From: Pisaster brevispinus
Taxonomy: Eukaryota > Echinodermata > Asteroidea > Forcipulatida > Asteriidae
Assembly (NCBI GenBank): GCA_023634235.1
Contig: JAMKCF010000001.1
Coordinates: forward strand, 8,744,758 to 8,808,757
Reading direction: 5' to 3'
DNA: 64,000 nucleotides
A model generated the notes under the pieces. It made no database searches, was not told the origin of the DNA, and worked only from the letters and a program-made list of their open reading frames with translations. A program made the position numbers and the translations under genes. This document shows, piece by piece, positions 57,359 to 64,000 of the stretch (position 1 is the stretch's first letter; each line of letters starts with the position of its first letter).

Positions 57359-58789
57359 GTAAATTTGTATTGGCCCTTTGTAGAGGGCACCAAAGCAAAA
57401 GCACAGGGCATCACAGCAATTGCTGTGGTTGCTGTGAGATTTATTTCGAGGCATGCAGGCCTTTACCTAGAAATAGTAATGTTTTCACTTTACATGTACT
57501 TTGTCAACTAACCCAGTCCACTGTTTTCTTGACCTATGATTTTGACTCCACAAAATGGAAACCGCACAGCTTTTAGTGATATTTGTGTAAATTATTATCA
57601 TCTACTTTTAAAACATCTTGCCAGTCATTCATTTCATAAGAAACGCTTTTTATAGCCAAAAGTGCCCAATCCGAAGGCAATGTGTCCATCTTGTACTGTC
57701 AGTGTCATTAATTTGAAGTGCATCTACTCGAAAATCAAGGCTGCTTTGCAAAATGCTGCAGGTAACAAAAGGTCTGTAGGGGTAAACATGAGTTTTGGCC
57801 TTTGAAAAATTTGTGGCAATAGGGGGTAAAAGAGTGGTGGTCAAATTAACGATTGTTTTAGTGGCATAATGGGATACTCATGTACATGCATACCATGCTC
57901 TACATACTGGTATAATGATTATGAACTTCAATATGGTCTTGAGGACTTAAATCCATACAAAACAATGAAAATGCTCTGCAAATGGAGCACATACTAACAG
58001 TCAAACATATCTGTATGAAGCTTGATAAAAATCTCAAGATATTTACTTGGGTACATTTTAGGTTGATTTCATATAATGACAATATGATAGCCTTACTAAT
58101 TTGTTATTGGATAATCGATGAACACACTGATGTTTGGTTAGGAAAGAGAACAATCAAAAATGTAGTTTGAGAGATTGTTTGTGAAATGTAGTCTATGTTG
58201 ACGACTATGACGACTAAGATGTGGTACAACATTTAGTACTGTTGGTGAAGATGCCACCACTACAAGAATGATTTGAAGGTTTCAATAAACAGTGTCCATT
58301 TAAGTAAAGATTTTAAAACAAATTCCACTTTGTATGAGTTGTCGGCTTTAATGTTATTCGACAGTAAGTATGTACATTCAGTTTGAAAATTTTAGATGAC
58401 AATGATTGAATTTTGTAGGCAAAGAGCAAAGTTTAACAAAATGAATTATTAGGGTCTAAAATGTCGCTCAACTTTGCAGCATTTAAAACAAATTTTTAGC
58501 CATTTAAATGATAATATTAAATTAACTTTTTAAGGGCATCTTCTGCTAAATGGATGGATGCAGTTATTCAATTACTTTTGAAGAAAAAACAATGGGGTGG
58601 AAATGTATGACCATTTAAAGAAACATACATGTTTGGTCTGTTATATAATGGCATGTCACTCAAATATTGTACCACACCTTGAAAATGTTAACTTAAATGT
58701 TAATAGTTAATCTGCACTTACATGGTGATCGACAGGATGGTGGATGGATCATTGAAAGTTGTTGTGATGTTGGCTCTGATTGGAAGCCT
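57359..58789. other. Non-coding, no gene recognised
   Basis: AT-rich, nothing coding that I can support. Confidence 0.5.
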
Positions 58790-58913
58790 TTACTGCAAGG
58801 CATTCACATCTCCAACAGCCTCCTCAAAGAGCTGCGTATCCACAGACAGTATGTCATCAGGGACTGTGATGATGTCCATTGGAACGCCATTATGGAGAAC
58901 AAAAAAGTATCGG
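58790..58913 (-). CDS. Possible last exon of a host gene
   Basis: On the minus strand an AG at 58914-58915 could be an acceptor. The following frame reads RYFFVLHNGVPMDIITVPDD, ILSVDTQLFEEAVGDVNALQ and a TAA stop at 58790-58792. Composition is protein-like (acidic, hydrophobic alternation), and more so than the overlapping plus-strand frames. No family recognised and no partner exon found, hence low confidence. Confidence 0.28.
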
Positions 58914-58919
58914 CTAGGT

Positions 58920-60950
58920 ACTTTCAACATTGTTGAAAAGGGAGCAAGAAAAAATCAGTGAGAGGATGCATTTAAAATTGTGCAGTACAACATATTAAAT
59001 TAAAATGAGTGTGTTTTGTCAAAATTGCCTGTGGAAAGTACATGTAGCTAAAGAACTGGCCTCTGTAATGAAGTACCGGTAGTCAATGGAAACTGAAAGT
59101 GCACTGCATGCATTGGAGGTTGTTTTTTTTTGGTTTTTTTTTTTTTTTTTTGGGGGGGGGTTACGTTGCATTGTGTCATTGTTGTTCAAACAACGTTATT
59201 TCATTTTATCGCATAAACGATAAAATACATTATTCGCCGCAGAAGACCCCCGCAGTGTACCAGGCCGTGCTGCAATACACGGTGCTGACAATTTGGATAT
59301 TGGCGTCCTCTGCTGCATGGTTGTTGGGCAATAATTTTGTTAGGTTGCCTTTGTGACGTACCTTGTGGTGGTTTGGACGTAAGCCATAAAGGTAACCTAA
59401 TTTTCCCGGGATAGCAAGGCTGACCTTTATGCAAAGTGTGTGTGGTCAAATTGACCTTTATTTTAGATTGCGTAACAAAAGCATGGTACTTCTGAGTAGC
59501 GGGAAAGCTAATCACTTCGGCTCAGCTTTCACTGAGAGTAACATTTACTTCGAAACCCGCCACCATCCCGATTTCGGCCTCCCATATATTACAGTGTGAT
59601 GACAGTAGCGAATACCATGGTCATTATTATACAGCTGACATTCTGATTTTAGGCTGTTTATGACAGTACTTAAAAACAATGTAAAGAAAGAAGTACATGT
59701 AAGTGGAACGCTGGCAATCCTAAAATGTTCTTCTTGCAATGCATTGAGTACTCAATACTTTTCATAAGTTGTTATATGCTGTTAAGAAATTGGAAAAATA
59801 CTTGTGCTACACATGCGCTAGTTCTGATAATGTTGTCATTGCATTTATGATTGCTTCAAAAATTTGGGAGTACGGAAAAGTGTCATTGATATTCGCAAGC
59901 ACTAAAAACAAAGTACCTGTCGAGGGAATATCTAGTAATCTCGATCACTAGGGAGCAAAGGTAGCAAAACTTGGTTTCATAGAGAAGATGCAAATAAGTT
60001 GAAACAAAATTACTTAAGGGTCATTTAACCAGGTTGCGACATTTATTTATATCTTGAAAAGCATTCTAACATTTGACACAATTATTTTATGTGTTAAAAT
60101 GTTTGTTAAAGTTAAAACATTTTTGAAATTTGTTTTAATTAAAATATGATCCTAAAAGTATTTAAAGGTAACAAGGACAGCTGAGTTTTAAAATTTGTTC
60201 AGTTTTTCAAAACTGAAATACATAGTTATAAATGGAAACTCACTTCACTTTGTCTTCTAATTACATGACACAATGTACCGAGAAAAACATTTGTTACTGC
60301 CGTCAGTAAATAAATACGACAGAAATGGAAAGACCAGAAAAAGTGAGTGCACATGCAACAAAGATGCCAAAATGTTAGAGGACAACCGTGTCTCTGTTCA
60401 CGTTCAACTGTTTTCGAATCCTGCCCATTCCTTCAGTATTTAATCACCTGCTACCGCAACAAAAACATTTCTTGGGGCATTATGTCTCTTGTTATTAGTA
60501 CAAAAAGTGAAGTGTTTAAAAAGGCTGAAAAAAATACTGTATGTAACAAGGACACGGTGTCCATGTTCCGTCTGAATGATACATTTTTGGATAATATGTT
60601 TGTTAAAATAAATATTAAAAATTCATAACTTAAACACTTTCACACTCATAGGGGAATGATACATGAAATAGTTGAGTCAAATGTAAGAATGCTTTAGTAA
60701 GGACAAAAATAACACAAATGTTTTACCATGTCCCAACCTGGTGAAATGACCCATAAAGAAATAGTAACAAGGTTTGAATCTCACACTGGAATGCAGGCCA
60801 GTGGATTTATAGTTAGGTCAGGAATCTTAACATTTGAACAAGTCTGATGGCATTTGGGTGAATACATACATACACTGTGAATGGCCTGGATGTGATTTTA
60901 CAACACAAATGGAAAGGCTATTTTGTTGGATGTGATTTTGGGGCTAGAAT
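58920..60950. other. Non-coding, no gene recognised
   Basis: Includes T and G homopolymers at about 59120-59160 and a more GC-rich patch (59220-59360) with a short hydrophobic frame that is not convincing as an exon. Confidence 0.5.
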
Positions 60951-60956
60951 GTGATT

Positions 60957-61350
60957 TTATCCAAAATCACATCCGAGCCAGAAATCACATCCATGATAAT
61001 TGCTCATAGCCAAAATCACATCCACTGTCTGGCTGAATTACCAAAATCACATCCACTGTCTAGGCCCTTGCCAAAATCACATCCAAGCCAGAAATCACAT
61101 CCATGATAATTGCTCATAGCCAAAATCACATCCACTGTCTGGCTGAATTACCAAAATCACATCCACTGTCTGGGCCCTTGCCAAAATCACATCCAAGCCA
61201 GGAATCACATCCTTGGTTAATTGCCACTATCCAAAATCACATCCACTGTCTGGCTGCATTACCAAAATCACATCCACTGTCCCGGCCCCGGCCAAAATCA
61301 CATCAGAGCCAGAAATCACATCCATAGTAATTGTGCCTAGCACAATGTCT
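60957..61350. repeat. Tandem repeat, 110 bp unit built on CCAAAATCACATCC
   Basis: The phrase CATGATAATTGCTCATAG starts near 60992 and 61102, with diverged copies near 61212 and 61320, a 110 bp period. Each unit has three to four CCAAAATCACATCC subunits. Just upstream (60890-60955) the same subunit occurs in inverse orientation (GGATGTGATTTT), giving a local fold-back. Confidence 0.85.
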
Positions 61351-61389
61351 GGCTGCATTACAGAAATCACGTCTGGTGCGAGGCAGAAA

Positions 61390-62275
61390 TCACATGGGTA
61401 CGTTTCGCTGCTAACTTCGCTGCTAGCTATATTAGCAAACATTTTTGATCGTGTGAGCACAGAATGTTGCTATTTTTGCTGCTAACTTCGCTGCTTACTC
61501 CAAACGTTAGCAGCAAAAATTTCCGCTGCTAATAACTCAACTAATCAATGATATTTGATAAAGGAATTTTTCTCGTGTGAACGCAACTGACCTTAGCTAG
61601 CTGTAAACCTGATTTCAGCAAGTTGATTTTTCAACGCTGTTTATTATTTTTCTCCTTGTGTTGCGTGTAGGCCTAGACAAGTTTGTACAACTAAGTTGAC
61701 GTCATCTATATTCATCATAATGGTTAAATTGTACTCACTACTCATAACATAAACAGAGAATAAAGCTTAGACGAAAGAATCGGCCACCTTTAGGATCCAT
61801 GTTAGTAAATTATTAAATCGATTTAAAAACGTTTCCCACGTCCGTCGGCAACCTTGCGAGGTGATCAACCTCCTTCCCATAGACAGGCAACGCACGTGCT
61901 GTGGTACGATGACATCGCACACAAATGGGGACGAAATTGTAACACTGAACTTGGCTGATGAGGCAATGTGTTCAGTGACAAGAACGGACCATAAAAAAAC
62001 ATTTCTCATTCCGAATCACTGGGAATATAATACAATCACTGCAAACTAAGACAAAAAATGTGGACCAACATGTAGACTCTTCAACAAAACTACTACAGTG
62101 GCAGAGAAAACTACCTCAAGCTGAAACATTCTGTGCTGGCTAAACTGCGACCATACCTCGTGTGAACGCAAGGTACTTTTTAGCCAAGTCAAGCGAACCC
62201 CGCCGCTGTGAATATTTAGCAGTGAAGTTAGCAGTGAAGTTTAGCTACTCGTGTGAACATCGTACATTCCAATGT
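61390..62275. repeat. Possible MITE-like segment with CTGCTAACTTCGCTGCTA motifs
   Basis: CGCTGCTAACTTCGCTGCTA near 61398 and 61481 is matched in inverse form near 62217-62245 (TTAGCAGTGAAGTTAGCAGT). TCGTGTGAACGCA or close variants occur near 61449, 61573, 62158 and 62252. Ends not defined, no target duplication seen. Confidence 0.35.
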
Positions 62276-62279
62276 CACA

Positions 62280-63801
62280 TCTTGGTCCCCCAAGGGGTTG
62301 CGGTCGCATTATTATGAACGAGTTCAATAGACTTCAAAAACTACACAACGATCACAGCCAGCGTCTGTGGTTGACTACTAGTTTAAGTTTTGCATCTTAT
62401 CACCATGGGAAGTGGACTGTGATACATCTTTACTTACCGGCATGATCAGAATTGCTAACCAGATTATGTCAATAATCACTGCCCGCAATGATTATGTTAA
62501 AAACTCAGAGAATCCTAATTAGTTTTCAGATCTTTTTTATCCATGCAGGAGCAGTATTTATGTTGTTTTACATTGTTGCTCAGTCACCGTAAAACACCAT
62601 TAGACTGGAAGATGATACACATTACATGTAGGCTTTCACATACCAATGACTGGGGGGGGGGGGGTGGGTTCTTGAATATAATGTTTGTTATGCTCGATGT
62701 AACTACCTTATCAATATAATTATGATCAAGTCATCATTCATGTTTACCCCTGAAGTTATAAACAATTACCACATGAAATTGGCAAAACCTAAAAGTAACA
62801 GGAGAGTTGACAATATAAAAGGGTAGTTACAATGGAATGCCAATAATTTGAACCACAACATTTCTATACAAATTCTTTCTGTTCAGAGTAAAATGAGTAT
62901 TGGGGAAAAAACATTATTGCTAGGGACGGTGAAGACCATGCAGATGTTCAAATTCGGCGTCACACAGGAGCGAGTTTTGAGAAAAGTGAATATTCAGAGA
63001 CTTTCAAATTGTATGCCTATGCCAGAAAATTTGTAGGAAATATACATTTTCTACCAAAATATAGCCAAAATATTGCCAAATTAGACACATTTAAATTAAT
63101 AAAAATGTTCAAGGTTGCAAAGTTTTTGTTGTTGTTTATGTTTCTTTGATAACAATATCTCATGGACCAAACAACACTGAAACTAACAGCAATAATGTAG
63201 TCATAAGGGAGACCCTAGATATAGAAGTTACAAAGGCCGCAAAGTCAGAAATTTATTTAGGCGCCTTCAGAGCATTGCCTGTCCAAATGGCCATCCTTTC
63301 CCCATGAACCTCACTCGCCCATTACTTTGGAAAGGGCTATACATACAAATCCCTACAGTACAGTGTATATACTGGTGAATGTTGTCTAACATTCCAGTAA
63401 CAACTACATCATTCTACGACTCACTTATTCTGCTTGTAATATTTTTAAAGCTTGACGTAACGTTTATGTTGAGGTTGATCAGATATCGAAACCTAAAACA
63501 AACAAAAAACAAAAACAAACAAACAAACACAAAATGAGCAGACCTACCCGACATTACACTAAATTTGGACCCTAGACATGTGTATACGCGCCAAATTATG
63601 ACACGCATGCACGGAAAATCGCAACCCTCCTCCCCCATGAGGACTAATTTTCCAAGATTTATTTTTCTGCATCAATTATAATCCGACTGATGTTACAGCT
63701 TTAGGTAGGCCTTTACTATTTCTTGTTCTTGGGTGACTTGTCTTTTCGAGTGGATTAATTTTATTGCTAGAAATTCATATTAAAATAGTGTTTTTTCTTC
63801 T
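62280..63801. other. Non-coding, no gene recognised
   Basis: Contains a G homopolymer at about 62651-62662 and an AAAC-rich microsatellite at about 63495-63533. No gene. Confidence 0.5.
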
Positions 63802-63822
63802 TACCTACCATGTTGGTAGGTA
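63802..63822. repeat. Perfect 9 bp hairpin
   Basis: TACCTACCA / TGGTAGGTA with a TGT loop, preceded by a T-rich tract, near the right edge of the window. Confidence 0.8.
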
Positions 63823-64000
63823 GACCAATATCATAATATTATGTAAATGGCAACATTTGGCTTCTGTTGGTGTACAGGCAGACAGACAGATAATGTAAAA
63901 CAATCTTTAAAATGTAAAAACATACAGAATACTCACATTAATATTATATCTTGTAGCACCTCTTTATGCTCGCCCATGCCAACATTTCAGCTGACATTGC

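Noticed and set aside
59099..59356. Hydrophobic plus-strand ORF (possible membrane protein)
   Set aside because: Starts in a T/G homopolymer, has no splice sites or recognised family; the hydrophobic end alone is not enough.
60957..61350. CRISPR-like array
   Set aside because: The spacers are themselves repeated and the DNA is eukaryotic; it is an ordinary tandem repeat.
61103..61485. Plus-strand ORFs with KSHPLSG repeats
   Set aside because: Translation of the 110 bp tandem repeat, no protein-like features.

Overview
The window looks like repeat-rich, AT-rich nuclear DNA of an aquatic invertebrate animal. The evidence is intron-containing gene pieces with GT/AG splice sites, ACATGTACATGT-type microsatellites, several CR1/L2/jockey-like LINEs, piggyBac, a Helentron-type Helitron and a DIRS-like tyrosine-recombinase retrotransposon. 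This mixture is common in echinoderm, hemichordate, amphioxus, mollusc and brachiopod genomes; the sequence alone does not resolve the phylum. There is no sign of bacterial gene organisation.

Layout. 0-6.2 kb: non-coding; a 2.8 kb element bounded by short inverted repeats (1909-4710) that carries a tRNA-like head and tandem arrays, then a 614 bp piggyBac MITE (5562-6175). 6.3-9.85 kb: a broken CR1/L2-like LINE on the minus strand whose first ORF has a signal peptide followed by a 2A-like motif. 10-15.4 kb: mostly non-coding, with hairpins, dispersed repeats, an HMG-like ORF and one convincing internal exon (12548-12640). 15.5-28.3 kb: a Helentron on the minus strand (OTU protease, Rep HUH nuclease, PIF1-type helicase, endonuclease), broken by many single-base frameshifts. 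Its endonuclease is split by a 3.24 kb piggyBac element (15863-19101) whose transposase frame looks intact. 28.3-34 kb: AT-rich, with an inverted pair of MITEs. 34.1-36.4 kb: minus-strand exons of an OB-fold (RPA-like) gene. 37-38 kb: dispersed repeats with TGACGTCA. 38.6-42.6 kb: an uncharacterised, decayed gene on the minus strand split by a 5'-truncated LINE (39423-41073). 43.3-44.3 kb: a ubiquitin-peptidase-like ORF abutting an RT fragment. 46.0-51.8 kb: an older LINE (A) with a full-length younger LINE (B, 46920-50597) inserted in it, flanked by a 6 bp target duplication. 52.2-57.36 kb: a DIRS-like element with inverted terminal repeats and an internal complementary region. 57.4-64 kb: mostly non-coding, with a 110 bp tandem array, one doubtful exon and a terminal hairpin.

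Most coding capacity belongs to mobile elements, many of them nested, so the window records a sequence of insertions. The only element that looks able to encode a complete enzyme is the piggyBac. Host genes are represented by the OB-fold exons, the 12.6 kb exon, and weaker candidates. No clearly new cellular system is visible. The most unusual material is the multi-protease Helentron with repeat-containing N-terminal ORFs, the possible link between the OB-fold gene and that Helentron, and a set of unrelated-sequence hairpins of similar geometry.
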